Shown: piece by piece, positions 53,903 to 62,237 of the stretch | Layout of the letters: the number at the start of each line of letters is the position of its first letter | Numbering within the stretch: the first letter of the stretch is position 1 | Source: an uncultured Lachnospiraceae bacterium | Lineage (GTDB): Bacteria; Bacillota; Clostridia; Lachnospirales; Lachnospiraceae | NCBI GenBank assembly: GCA_946411695.1 | Contig: CAMKEX010000001.1 | Coordinates: forward strand, 1 to 64,000 | Length of the DNA: 64,000 bases | Direction: 5' to 3' | Position numbers and translations under genes: made by a program | The notes under the pieces: model-generated | What the model was told of the DNA's origin: nothing | The model's input: the letters and a program-made list of their open reading frames with translations, nothing else | The model's database searches: none

Positions 53903-54370
53903 TCAGTCCTCCCCGGAATGCGGCCCGTAAGGGCCGGTATCCTCCGGAACAAAAATCTCCTCCGGAACAAAAAGCTCCTCCGCAGGAATGTCCCCCTCCG
54001 TGCTGTCCTGTTCAGCAAAAATATTCCCGGATTCGTAATCATCTTCCGGCGAAGCGGTTTTCTCCGCGGCATAAAAGTCTTCAGGTCTCTGTGCAAAGGC
54101 AAAGGTGCTTTCAGGAAGCACAGATTCCACATCCCGGAGGACACGGCAGAAGCGCTCAAAATAATCCGGCTCCGCCTCCTGCAGTTCCTCCCAGGAAGTA
54201 AAAAAGATCTTAAGGGGAGCCGGTTCGTCTGTCAGAACATCGTACAGAGCATCCAGATTTCTGCCGTACCATGAAGGCAGACCGAGCGAATCCTGAAGTC
54301 TTGCGTGAAGTGATGCCCGGTCACAGACACCGGACAGGTCAACCGTGTGATCTTGCGTTTTTCTATCCAT
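53903..54370 (-). CDS. barstar-family barnase inhibitor with acidic tail
   Basis: Barstar inhibits barnase by covering its active site. The N-terminal 90 residues match: LHARLQDSLGLPSWYGRNLD, ALYDVLTDEPAPLKIFF, with the acidic binding helix (YDVLTDE). From about residue 105 an unrelated acidic, Pro/Glu-rich tail follows (AEELFVPEEIFVPED). Start ATG overlaps the barnase stop by one base (TAATG), so toxin and inhibitor are translationally coupled. Cytoplasmic, as no signal is present. Confidence 0.9.
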   Translation of the reverse strand: MDRKTQDHTVDLSGVCDRASLHARLQDSLGLPSWYGRNLDALYDVLTDEPAPLKIFFTSWEELQEAEPDYFERFCRVLRDVESVLPESTFAFAQRPEDFYAAEKTASPEDDYESGNIFAEQDSTEGDIPAEELFVPEEIFVPEDTGPYGPHSGED

Positions 54371-54993
54371 TATTCGCTGCTCCTGTACAGAAGTGTGAAT
54401 GTCTCATAGTGGTCGTCCGTATAATAGATCCGGCCGTCATCAGAATAGATCAGACGTTCCGCACCTCTGCGCTTTGCGCCGAGTGTGTTGATATCACACT
54501 CGTGATATTTTCCTTCCGGAAGAATCCCCTCATAGTTTCCGAAGTAGTCGCCGCCTATGCACATGCCGGGAGCGTAATCTTCCAGGGAGCCTCCCGACCA
54601 GCCAAGAGCCCTCGCTTCTTTTTTGGTCATGAAGTTGAGCGGCAGTTTCCCGTAAGTGTGGAGATAGAGGGCAACATCATCCCTGGTGGTGTATACACCG
54701 TTCTCCACGATCTCTCCGCTTCCGGAATCCCGGCTGTCAGTCTCCTCTCCTCCGTAATCGGATTCCGGGTCGTAGGAATCTCCGCCCTCGTCCGCGTCGG
54801 TTTCCTGCAGGTCGTCAAATTCTCCCGATGCGAGGTTTTCTGCAGCGGCCTCAATTCTCTGCAGTTCCTGCCCGTCCTGTCTGTCCCCGCTGTCTGACGA
54901 ACCGGTCCCGCCGCATCCTCCGGCCAGCGCCAGCAGGATACACAGGAAAGGAATCAGGAACCATCTTTTCCAGTTATTGAATCGGGTTGTCAT
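54370..54993 (-). CDS. lipoprotein barnase-family ribonuclease
   Basis: 207 residues. A basic N-terminus, hydrophobic stretch and lipobox ending at Cys27 (LALAGGC) predict an exported, lipid-anchored protein. An acidic linker (28-95) precedes a complete barnase domain (about 98-207): GVYTTRDDVALYLHTYGKLP, FMTKKEARALGW, CIGGDYFGNYEGILPEGK, ECDINTLGAKRRGAERLIYS and YYTDDHYETFTLLY. Catalytic Glu155, Arg180 and His195 are present, so it should be active. Its start is nine bases after the sensor kinase stop, with its ribosome-binding region at the kinase 3' end. Extracellular RNase for nutrient use or against competitors are both possible. Confidence 0.92.
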   Translation of the reverse strand: MTTRFNNWKRWFLIPFLCILLALAGGCGGTGSSDSGDRQDGQELQRIEAAAENLASGEFDDLQETDADEGGDSYDPESDYGGEETDSRDSGSGEIVENGVYTTRDDVALYLHTYGKLPLNFMTKKEARALGWSGGSLEDYAPGMCIGGDYFGNYEGILPEGKYHECDINTLGAKRRGAERLIYSDDGRIYYTDDHYETFTLLYRSSE

Positions 54994-55002
54994 ATCTTCC
55001 AG

Positions 55003-57735
55003 CTACTCCTTTCCCGGGGGGCGTCCGGCAGCGTCCGGAACATAGGTCTTCTTATTCCTGGGTGCGATCCTGCCGTGTGCGTGCAGAACCGGCGTGAGCG
55101 TGCGGATCACCTTCTCCGACTCGATCGGTTTTGCAATAAAGGCATCCATCCCCGCCTCAAGGCATTTGCGCATGTCTTCCTCGAACACATTGGCAGTCAT
55201 AGCCACAATGGGAATGCCGGCGTGATCGAGGTCCTGCATACTCCTGATCCTGGAGGTCGCCTCATAGCCGTCCATGACCGGCATCTGGACATCCATCAGG
55301 ATCGCGTCATAATATTCCTTCTCGGAGACCGCCACCATACGGACTGCCTCCCGGCCGTTGCAGGCTTTCTCAACCTCGAATCCGGCCTCCCGGAGCAGTT
55401 CACAGGCAATCTCCATATTGAGTTCATTGTCCTCTACAATAAGGATCCTCTTCCCGTGGGGGTCAAGTTCCACAAAGAGCTCACTGGAGGAAAAGTCTCT
55501 GTCTGCGGCGGGACGTCCGGCCTGTCCGTCGGATCCTCCTTCGCCGGAGATACTCTGTCTGTTCTCCTGTGCCGCCCTCCTGTCGCGGGATTTGTCTTCC
55601 ACAAGATTTCTCTGGGCGCTGTCCTCCGGATCTCTGTCCTTGTCCTGGAGGCGCAGAGAGAGATGGATGACAACTTCTGTTCCGACGCCCTGCTCGGTGT
55701 GGACATCAATGGTGCCGCCCATTGATTCGACAATTCCCTTGCAGATTGCCATACCCAGCCCGTTTCCGGGCACTTTGCTCAGAGTTGAGTTATATTCCCT
55801 CTCAAAGGGTTCAAAAATCCGATCTACGAACTCCTCGCTCATTCCGATCCCGTTATCGCGGACACTGATCCTGAGTGCCGCATATCCCCGGGGCGAGGGT
55901 TCTTCTTTTTCGATCGACAGGTGGATCCTGCCTCCGATGCCGGTAAACTTCACGGCATTATTCAGAAGATTGAGCAGGAGCTGCCGCATGACCAGGGGGT
56001 CGTAGCGGAACTGGGCACCGGCGCCCGATCCCAACTCCACCGTTAAATTCTGCTGTTTATTCCTGATCTGGGGGAGCAGGGCATCCTGTACATAATTGAC
56101 TGTGTCCTCCAGGGCACAATCGGTCTCATGCAGTTCCATGCGTCCGCTCTCGATCCGGCTCATATCCAGGACATTGTTGATGAGTTCCAGCAGATGATCT
56201 CCGGAATCCAGAATCTTGTCGAGGCAGTCCTGCACCCGTTCTTCATCGCCGATATTTTTGAGTGCGATCCGCGTGAATCCCAGAATCGCGTTCATGGGTG
56301 TCCGGATATCGTGGGACATATTAGTCAGGAACAGGCTCTTGGCCCGGTCCGCGTTCCTGGCCCTCTCCAGAGCGTTTTCCAGAAGACGCCTCTGCTGCTG
56401 TTCTGCCTGCCGCTCGTCCTCGATACAGGCAAATCCGACAACCACTTCATTGAGGACATCCGCGCTCTCGCCCACCCGAACGACCTTTGCCCTGTAATAC
56501 ATGGGCGCGCGCGTCCTGCCCGCGCGGAAAGTAAAGGTAAAGAGATCCTTATCCGTCATATTTCTGCGGAGTGTATCAGTTTCCAGAAAATAGACGAATT
56601 TTTCTCTGTCCTGTTCATAGATCACCTGTTCCGAGAAAAGCCTGGCCGTCTCCTGGAAAGAAGACACAAAGCAATCCGAATACGAGGTCATGATATGCTC
56701 ATCGCGGCGGTAGATCTCATAGGAATCGTTATCAAGATTTACCAGATAGACTGTCGAATAATCCAGGGAGAGCGCCGCGATCAGGTTCATACGCCTGCGG
56801 CTCTCCCTCTCTACGGTCTTCTGTTCTGTAATATCCCGCATTACAGCCAGTCCGGTCACATCTCCCGTGTGGACATCCTTTGTCATCAGAATGGTCTCAC
56901 GCAGATAGATCTCCCTGCCCCGTCTGTCCCTGACCTGGTAGGTGAAGTCAATTTTCCCGTGCCCGTTCCCATAGGCCTCCAGCAATGCATCCCGGTTGAA
57001 GATCCGGTCATAGACCTCTCTTTCCTCAGGAATGACCAGCCTTTCCCGCCAGGATTCCGCGAGCTGTCTGAAAGGTCCCGGAACATCCACTCCCGGAACA
57101 TAATAGAACAGATCCGGGTTGTCCATTTCTACAGAAAGCACAATTCCCTTGGTGATGTTGAGTTCAAAGACGGCCTCTGCTTCCTCCAGCATGGTGACCT
57201 TGTACCTCTGCTCCTGCTCCAGGCGGCGCCGAAGAACATCCAGATAATCCTCCAGCTCCTGCGAGTATGCAATATCATTGGACACTGCAATGGGAGAGCC
57301 GGCAGGGCCTCGCCCCGGCAAAGGCTGCCCGATCATGACAAGTTTAGGAAGGCCGTTCTTTTTTTCGAGCAGACGCACATCAATCCGCATCCATTTGCTG
57401 CGGTTGCGGAGGGGGAAAACAAAGCTGAAAAAATCCTTTTTCTCCAGCACTTTGCATATATTCTCCCTGCTTCCCGCGACTTCCCGCCAGGCAGTAAAAG
57501 AGGTGTCCGGCAGCAGCTGGCTGTTCAGCCGGTTAAAGACCGAGTAGGTTGAAGCATTGCGAACCAGTTCCGCAAGAACAGGATCCTCCTCTTTCTCATA
57601 CAGCAGCCGATAACTGTCTGTTTCGAGATCGACCAGGAACATCCTGATATAATCAGACATAAAGGACCGCAGAAGCATACCTTCCGAGACCGGAAGCGCC
57701 ATATTCTCTTTCTGTTTTCCAATCCCGTTTTCCAT
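55003..57735 (-). CDS. hybrid sensor histidine kinase / response regulator
   Basis: 910 residues, no obvious membrane helix, so probably cytoplasmic. PAS-like regions lie at about 25-150, 165-310 and 325-455, the second ending in GLAVMRDITEQK. The HisKA helix carries the phospho-His in NMSHDIRTPMNAILGF. The ATP site has LLNLLNNAVKFT, VRDNGIGMS and VPGNGLGMAICKGIV. A linker of about 75 charged residues leads to a receiver domain with ILIVEDNELN, phospho-Asp in AILMDVQMPVMDGYE, and Lys in AFIAKP. No DNA-binding output is fused or adjacent, so the output is unclear. It is followed after 9 bases by the barnase gene. Confidence 0.94.
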   Translation of the reverse strand: MENGIGKQKENMALPVSEGMLLRSFMSDYIRMFLVDLETDSYRLLYEKEEDPVLAELVRNASTYSVFNRLNSQLLPDTSFTAWREVAGSRENICKVLEKKDFFSFVFPLRNRSKWMRIDVRLLEKKNGLPKLVMIGQPLPGRGPAGSPIAVSNDIAYSQELEDYLDVLRRRLEQEQRYKVTMLEEAEAVFELNITKGIVLSVEMDNPDLFYYVPGVDVPGPFRQLAESWRERLVIPEEREVYDRIFNRDALLEAYGNGHGKIDFTYQVRDRRGREIYLRETILMTKDVHTGDVTGLAVMRDITEQKTVERESRRRMNLIAALSLDYSTVYLVNLDNDSYEIYRRDEHIMTSYSDCFVSSFQETARLFSEQVIYEQDREKFVYFLETDTLRRNMTDKDLFTFTFRAGRTRAPMYYRAKVVRVGESADVLNEVVVGFACIEDERQAEQQQRRLLENALERARNADRAKSLFLTNMSHDIRTPMNAILGFTRIALKNIGDEERVQDCLDKILDSGDHLLELINNVLDMSRIESGRMELHETDCALEDTVNYVQDALLPQIRNKQQNLTVELGSGAGAQFRYDPLVMRQLLLNLLNNAVKFTGIGGRIHLSIEKEEPSPRGYAALRISVRDNGIGMSEEFVDRIFEPFEREYNSTLSKVPGNGLGMAICKGIVESMGGTIDVHTEQGVGTEVVIHLSLRLQDKDRDPEDSAQRNLVEDKSRDRRAAQENRQSISGEGGSDGQAGRPAADRDFSSSELFVELDPHGKRILIVEDNELNMEIACELLREAGFEVEKACNGREAVRMVAVSEKEYYDAILMDVQMPVMDGYEATSRIRSMQDLDHAGIPIVAMTANVFEEDMRKCLEAGMDAFIAKPIESEKVIRTLTPVLHAHGRIAPRNKKTYVPDAAGRPPGKE

Positions 57736-57824
57736 AAACCGCCAGCCTCCTGATCAAATCACCCGCAGAGCGGGGCATCCGTCATATCCGGGGTAATAAT
57801 GTACCGGTTCAGACACTCTTTTTC

Positions 57825-57854
57825 TTGACATCCGGCATTTCAGGCGATTATCTT
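57825..57854 (+). promoter_or_regulatory. promoter of the PH/SHOCT gene
   Basis: TTGACA, 18 bases, TATCTT, 73 bases before the ATG in the divergent spacer next to the sensor kinase gene. Confidence 0.55.
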
Positions 57855-57926
57855 AAATAGTGATCTACTTAGAAACACTGTATACCCGGACACAATCCGG
57901 CTCATGGCCGTACAACAGGACAAAAT

Positions 57927-58370
57927 ATGAATAAAATCACTATCGAAGGAACCTATACAACCCCCAACGCTGTTTTCCAGGACTCCTGCGTCAAAATCGG
58001 ACGAAAGAAATATGCCTATGAAGACATCACCGATGTCCGTTCTGTCTCAGCGCCTGCACGTCTCGTGAACGGACTGGTACAGCTCTCCATGCGCGACGGT
58101 GAAGTCCTTCATGTAACCTATTTCCTCAAAGATACTGAAAAAATGCGTCAGGCCATGCAGCTCATCATGCCTTATGTCCGTAAAAACAGAGCGTCTGACG
58201 CGGAATCCGCTTTTCTTGAGGGAGACGTATTCGGCAGTCACGAAGCTCCCGAACCCGTGAAGACCAGCATTGCCGACGAGATCCTCAAACTCTCACGCCT
58301 TCGTGACAAGGGAGATATCTCTCAGGAGGAGTATGACCTCCTCAAGGCCCGCCTGATCGAAAAAGCATAA
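57927..58370 (+). CDS. PH-like (DUF4429-type) protein with SHOCT tail
   Basis: 147 residues. The first 90 look like a small PH/DUF4429-like beta domain (VFQDSCVKIGRKKYAYEDIT ... LVQLSMRDGEVLHVTYFL), often found in cytoplasmic membrane-associated or stress proteins. Residues 116-147 are a SHOCT motif, IADEILKLSRLRDKGDISQE followed by EYDLLKARLIEK, a short helical oligomerisation tail. No enzyme motif. CAGGA precedes the ATG. It is monocistronic and ends at a terminator; next to it lies the convergent dlt-like operon. Confidence 0.75.
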   Translation: MNKITIEGTYTTPNAVFQDSCVKIGRKKYAYEDITDVRSVSAPARLVNGLVQLSMRDGEVLHVTYFLKDTEKMRQAMQLIMPYVRKNRASDAESAFLEGDVFGSHEAPEPVKTSIADEILKLSRLRDKGDISQEEYDLLKARLIEKA

Positions 58371-58396
58371 AGGAACAGGATCTCTCCTGTGAATCC

Positions 58397-58431
58397 GGCC
58401 GCAGCAGGGCACAGCCCGGCTGCGGTTTTTT
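58397..58431 (+). terminator. intrinsic terminator of the PH/SHOCT gene
   Basis: CCGCAGC pairs with GCTGCGG around a 13-base loop, then six T. Confidence 0.85.
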
Positions 58432-58460
58432 GCAGGCTGCAGTACACAAAACATTGCACT

Positions 58461-58534
58461 GTAAACCGCACAATGCGCCGTATACTGCACAGTGCGCATA
58501 TACCGCACAATGCGCTGTAAACTGCACAATGGCG
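58461..58534. repeat. 18-19-bp tandem repeat, four units
   Basis: Units start at 58461, 58480, 58499 and 58517 with consensus GTAAACTGCACAATGCGC. A partial fifth unit (ACATTGCACT) precedes them. The array lies between two convergent genes, next to the last gene of the dlt-like operon. Confidence 0.88.
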
Positions 58535-58563
58535 GCGGGGCAAAACATCCTGCTGTGTCCTCC

Positions 58564-58803
58564 TTATTCCTCCTGAAGCTTTTTGATCAGGGCAAGGATG
58601 GCATCCACGGAGTTAAAGTTCTCCGGCAGAAGGTCGTTTACATTGATACTGATATCAAACGTATCGTTGATCTCACTGACGATGGAAATAATATCAAAGG
58701 AATCCAGAAGCTGATCGTCGATCAGTGCTGTCTCATTTTCAAAATCAAGTTCAGGTCTGGTATCTTCCAGAATCTCCATAAGTTCTTCTCTGTTTTCTTC
58801 CAT
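58564..58803 (-). CDS. acyl/D-alanyl carrier protein (DltC-like)
   Basis: 79-residue helical carrier. The phosphopantetheine attachment Ser is in DQLLDSFDIISIVSE, where DSF stands for the DSL/DSF of DltC and acyl carrier proteins. It should carry the amino acid or acyl group activated by the adenylating enzyme upstream and hand it to the MBOAT protein. Last gene of the dlt-like operon, but 194 bases after the ligase, with a hairpin repeat in the gap. GAGGT lies 12 bases before the ATG. Confidence 0.88.
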   Translation of the reverse strand: MEENREELMEILEDTRPELDFENETALIDDQLLDSFDIISIVSEINDTFDISINVNDLLPENFNSVDAILALIKKLQEE

Positions 58804-58873
58804 TTTTGCTGATTACCTCTTTTGCTGTATTTTGTGTTTATTAAATCTGTTAGTTTTTATCCGACTTCCTGCC

Positions 58874-58919
58874 GGACATGCCGCTCCTGCGGGCTTCAGC
58901 ACATGCCCGGCATGTGCAA
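58874..58919. repeat. dlt-like operon hairpin repeat, copy 1
   Basis: About 46 bases opening ACATGCCGC and ending with the near-perfect hairpin GCACATGCC-C-GGCATGTGC. The same element occurs at 63802-63847, before the first gene of this operon. Confidence 0.75.
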
Positions 58920-58997
58920 GGAGCTTTATGCATGGAGTTTTTTGCAGGAAACTCTTCTGCAGGGATCCGCAGCGCATGGGCGCAATGCGGGAAGGGG

Positions 58998-60530
58998 TTA
59001 CATGGCGGCCAGTTTCTTCCGGTCGATCTTGCCGTTCGCGTTGTGGGGCAGGGCATCGAGCAGGATATATTTTGAGGGAAACATGTATTTGGGGAGTTTC
59101 TCCCGGACCTGCTTTCCGATCTCCTTTTTCAGATCCCTCTCTGCCTGATAGTAGAAAAAGATCTTTTTCTTCTCTTCGTCGTAGACACAGCAGCACTCCC
59201 CGATCTCCGGGATCGCGCCCAGGGTGATCTCGATCTCACTCAGCTCGATCCTGTAGCCCATATGTTTGATCTGGAAGTCTTTGCGTGAAGCCCAGACAAT
59301 ATTGCCGTCCTCGTCATAAGTCGCAAGGTCTCCGGTTTTGTACATGATCTCCCGATACGCCGAGAAGGGATTCTGCACGAAGACCTCTCCCGTCATCTCC
59401 GGCTTGCCGTAATAGCCCAGGGAGAGCGTATTGCTGACCACACAGATCTCGCCCATCTCCCCTGTATTCTGCACCAGGGTCCCGTCCTCTTTGAGGAGGA
59501 AGACCTTTGTGTCCGGGAAAGGGATGCCGGTGGGAAGGCGCCTGTCGTCCGGTAATATTTTATCATAAATGTAGTATAAAAAGTTGCCTGCAGTCTCGGT
59601 TGCGCCGTAAATATTGATAAATTCAACCTGCGGCATCAGATTTTTCCAGTAATTGAGCTGCTTGACCGGCATCTGCTCCCCGACGAAAAAGACCTTGGTG
59701 AGGGTCTCCGGAATCCCGAAATTCCGCAGGCTGTCCGTATTTGCCACCAGTGACAGCGCAGAGGGGACCCAGATGATCTTTGTGATCTTCTGGTCGATCA
59801 GATAATTGATCAGATACTGGGGGAAGGAAAAATACTTCTTGGGGATAATGTGGACCGTCAGTCCGCACTTGAGGCAGCAGAAGAGATCCTTGGTCGACGC
59901 ATCGAAATAGAAGGGGAACTGATTTCCCAGAACATCTGATTCCTCAAAGCCGAACATCTCCGTAAACATGTCAATGAAGCCCGCAAGTGAGGAATGGCTC
60001 TTGACTACCAGCTTGGGATCGCCGGTCGTCCCGGAAGTAAAAATGCCGTAGAGGGGATCAAAGGAACAGCTTTTTGCAAGACGGTCGGCGACAAATCTGT
60101 CCACTTCCTCCTGTGTGCAGGCAACAGCCGCAGAGGAGCCCGCATCAGTCTCATAGACATCCGAAAACAGAAGTCTGTCATTCTCATACCGCTCTTTGCT
60201 GCAGCTGACGGCGCCTATAAAATCGACCACTTCCAGCATCTTCTCAATGCGCGCCCTGGGGAGTGAAGAATCCACGAGCACATAAAAATTGCCGCTGTAG
60301 ACACAGGCCAGCATGCAGACCAGGGCATTGATATCCCTCTCTCCGATCACACAGACGGGACGTCTTGTCTGAAAGCCCGCATCCTTTGCGATCTGCATGC
60401 CGTAGGACGCCGCCCTCCGGCGCAGTTGGGAAAATGTGATCCTGTCCTCCTCGCAGACAAAAGCCACCTTGTCGGGGAGTCTGCGGGCAGTTTTTTCCAG
60501 GTATTCCAGAATATTTCTCGTATTACTCAT
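58998..60530 (-). CDS. DltA-like adenylating ligase
   Basis: ANL-superfamily enzyme that activates a carboxylic acid, in Dlt systems D-alanine, as the adenylate and loads it on a carrier protein. Core motifs: GIFTSGTTGDPKLVVKSH (A3), INIYGATETAGN (A5), GEICVVSNTLSLGYYG, MYKTGDLATYDEDGNIVWA (A7), and KDFQIKHMGYRIELSEIE (A8) with the catalytic Lys in NANGKIDRKKL (A10). 510 residues, the DltA size. GAGG lies seven bases before ATG 60530. Substrate may not be D-alanine, so I leave the symbol blank. Confidence 0.9.
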   Translation of the reverse strand: MSNTRNILEYLEKTARRLPDKVAFVCEEDRITFSQLRRRAASYGMQIAKDAGFQTRRPVCVIGERDINALVCMLACVYSGNFYVLVDSSLPRARIEKMLEVVDFIGAVSCSKERYENDRLLFSDVYETDAGSSAAVACTQEEVDRFVADRLAKSCSFDPLYGIFTSGTTGDPKLVVKSHSSLAGFIDMFTEMFGFEESDVLGNQFPFYFDASTKDLFCCLKCGLTVHIIPKKYFSFPQYLINYLIDQKITKIIWVPSALSLVANTDSLRNFGIPETLTKVFFVGEQMPVKQLNYWKNLMPQVEFINIYGATETAGNFLYYIYDKILPDDRRLPTGIPFPDTKVFLLKEDGTLVQNTGEMGEICVVSNTLSLGYYGKPEMTGEVFVQNPFSAYREIMYKTGDLATYDEDGNIVWASRKDFQIKHMGYRIELSEIEITLGAIPEIGECCCVYDEEKKKIFFYYQAERDLKKEIGKQVREKLPKYMFPSKYILLDALPHNANGKIDRKKLAAM

Positions 60531-60596
60531 TTTTTTGCCTCTCTGCTCTGAAAACACATACAGCCCGGCCCCGCATCCGCGGGGCCAGGCATCTGA

Positions 60597-62219
60597 TCAG
60601 AACTGTGCATAAATAAAGGAAGACATATTGAAACCGGGGCCGTACATGCCGAAGACGAGCACAGCCGCAATAGCCGCAAGGTAGACCACCCAGCGGAAAG
60701 GGAACTGCTGTCTGGCAATGATGCCGCGCACTGTCTGTCCCCGCTCGTTGATGACATCCACGGCGGCGATCAGCAGGATCATCAGGATCAGGATCCCGAA
60801 ATTCCGTTCATCCACTCCAAGGGTATAGAGACTTCCGTCAAAGAAAATATACGGATTGAAAGTGGAGAAAGTCGCCTTCAGTGCGCGGATGACTGTGGGC
60901 ATATCCGGCACCACATCGACGTAGCGGCCGATGGAAAGGATGGTCAGGGTGCGGATCATCTGGAACAGCTTCCAGCCCGCAGCCTCCTCCCTGACACGGC
61001 AGATGCGGCGCAGGTCTGCATAGGGCTTCTCAAACAGGGTCTCCGTGGAGACGAAGGTCGCCTGATAGAGACCGTAGTAGACAAACTTCCAGTTGGCTCC
61101 GTGCCAGATACCGACCAGTACAAAGACCATAAAGGACGCCAGAAAAGAGGGAAATACCTTTCCGAAATAGGGATTGACGTTCTTTTTCAGAGTCTTCTGC
61201 ATCTTTGCAAAAGGCTTGGACAGGGCGATGGGATAAAAGACATAGTCTTTCATCCAGTTGCCCAGAGAAATATGCCATCTCTGCCAGAATTCGGAGACGC
61301 TCCGCGCCATGTAGGGCTGACGGAAGTTTTCCCTGAGATGGATACCGAACATCTGGGACGCGCCGAAGACAATGTCCATGCCGCCGGCGAAGTCGCAGTA
61401 GAGCTGAACACTGTACAGAAGGATTCCCACCACCAAGGTAAAACCAGCGTAGCGGCTTGCCTCGAAGTTGCCGAACACCTCGTTGACAATGATAGCGGCG
61501 CGCTCCGCGATGATCATCTTCTTGAAGATACCCCACAGCATGCGCAGAAGGCCTTCCCTGAACTGCAGATCATCAAAGGAGTGCGGCTCGTAGAGCTGCT
61601 TTGCCAGGTCGTCAAAGCGGTTGATCGGTCCCTGCAGGACTGACGGGAAATAGGTCGTGAACAGGCACAGACGCAGAATATTGCGCTCGGCGCTGTATTT
61701 TCCCCGGTAGACGTCGATCAGATAGCCCATGGTCTGGAAGGTATAGAAAGACAGACCCAGGGGGATCAGAAAGCTGACCTCCGGAAGGCGGCCGGAAGTG
61801 TGGAAGCGCTCCAGCAGACCGTTCAGATTGGTGCTGAGGAAAAAGCCGTATTTGAGCACGATCAGGATTCCGAAGTTGATCAGAAGGACCAGGACCAGGA
61901 CTCTTTTCTTTTTCTTCTGTCCCAGAGCCTTGAGCTGCTTTTTCTCCTCGCGGGAAAGCTTGACCGTGCCTGCCTCCGTGGACCTGCCCTTGAGCTGCTC
62001 GTCCACCTTCCTCTGCATATTGTCGATGATGACAGCGCCCAGATAGATCGTGATGACCGTGACCAGCACATAGACGCAGGATTTAAGGCCTCCGCCGACG
62101 ACATAATACCAGGAACTGGAAGCCAGCAGGACCAGCCACCTGAATCTGCCGGGCACAATATAGTAGACAGCGAGTGACACTGTCAGAAACAGAATAAACT
62201 GCCATGAAAAAAATGCCAT
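60597..62219 (-). CDS. MBOAT O-acyltransferase (DltB/AlgI-like)
   Basis: 540-residue membrane protein with about eleven helices. MBOAT markers: FWQRWHISLGNWMKDYVFYP and GIWHGANWKFVYYGLYQ with the invariant His, plus YPSVLQGP-type FTTYFPSVLQGPINRF. DltB proteins are near 400 residues; the extra length includes a Lys-rich cytoplasmic loop (about 75-105) and a longer C-terminus, closer to AlgI-like O-acetylases. It passes the carrier-bound group to an outside acceptor. GGGAGG precedes the ATG, 18 bases after the SGNH gene. Confidence 0.9.
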   Translation of the reverse strand: MAFFSWQFILFLTVSLAVYYIVPGRFRWLVLLASSSWYYVVGGGLKSCVYVLVTVITIYLGAVIIDNMQRKVDEQLKGRSTEAGTVKLSREEKKQLKALGQKKKKRVLVLVLLINFGILIVLKYGFFLSTNLNGLLERFHTSGRLPEVSFLIPLGLSFYTFQTMGYLIDVYRGKYSAERNILRLCLFTTYFPSVLQGPINRFDDLAKQLYEPHSFDDLQFREGLLRMLWGIFKKMIIAERAAIIVNEVFGNFEASRYAGFTLVVGILLYSVQLYCDFAGGMDIVFGASQMFGIHLRENFRQPYMARSVSEFWQRWHISLGNWMKDYVFYPIALSKPFAKMQKTLKKNVNPYFGKVFPSFLASFMVFVLVGIWHGANWKFVYYGLYQATFVSTETLFEKPYADLRRICRVREEAAGWKLFQMIRTLTILSIGRYVDVVPDMPTVIRALKATFSTFNPYIFFDGSLYTLGVDERNFGILILMILLIAAVDVINERGQTVRGIIARQQFPFRWVVYLAAIAAVLVFGMYGPGFNMSSFIYAQF

Positions 62220-62237
62220 GAAAACCTCCCGCCGTCG

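Noticed and set aside
58998-60530. Ligase and carrier as a small nonribosomal peptide synthetase
   Set aside because: The adjoining MBOAT and SGNH genes and the DltA-like size point to a surface-acylation operon; there are no condensation or thioesterase domains.
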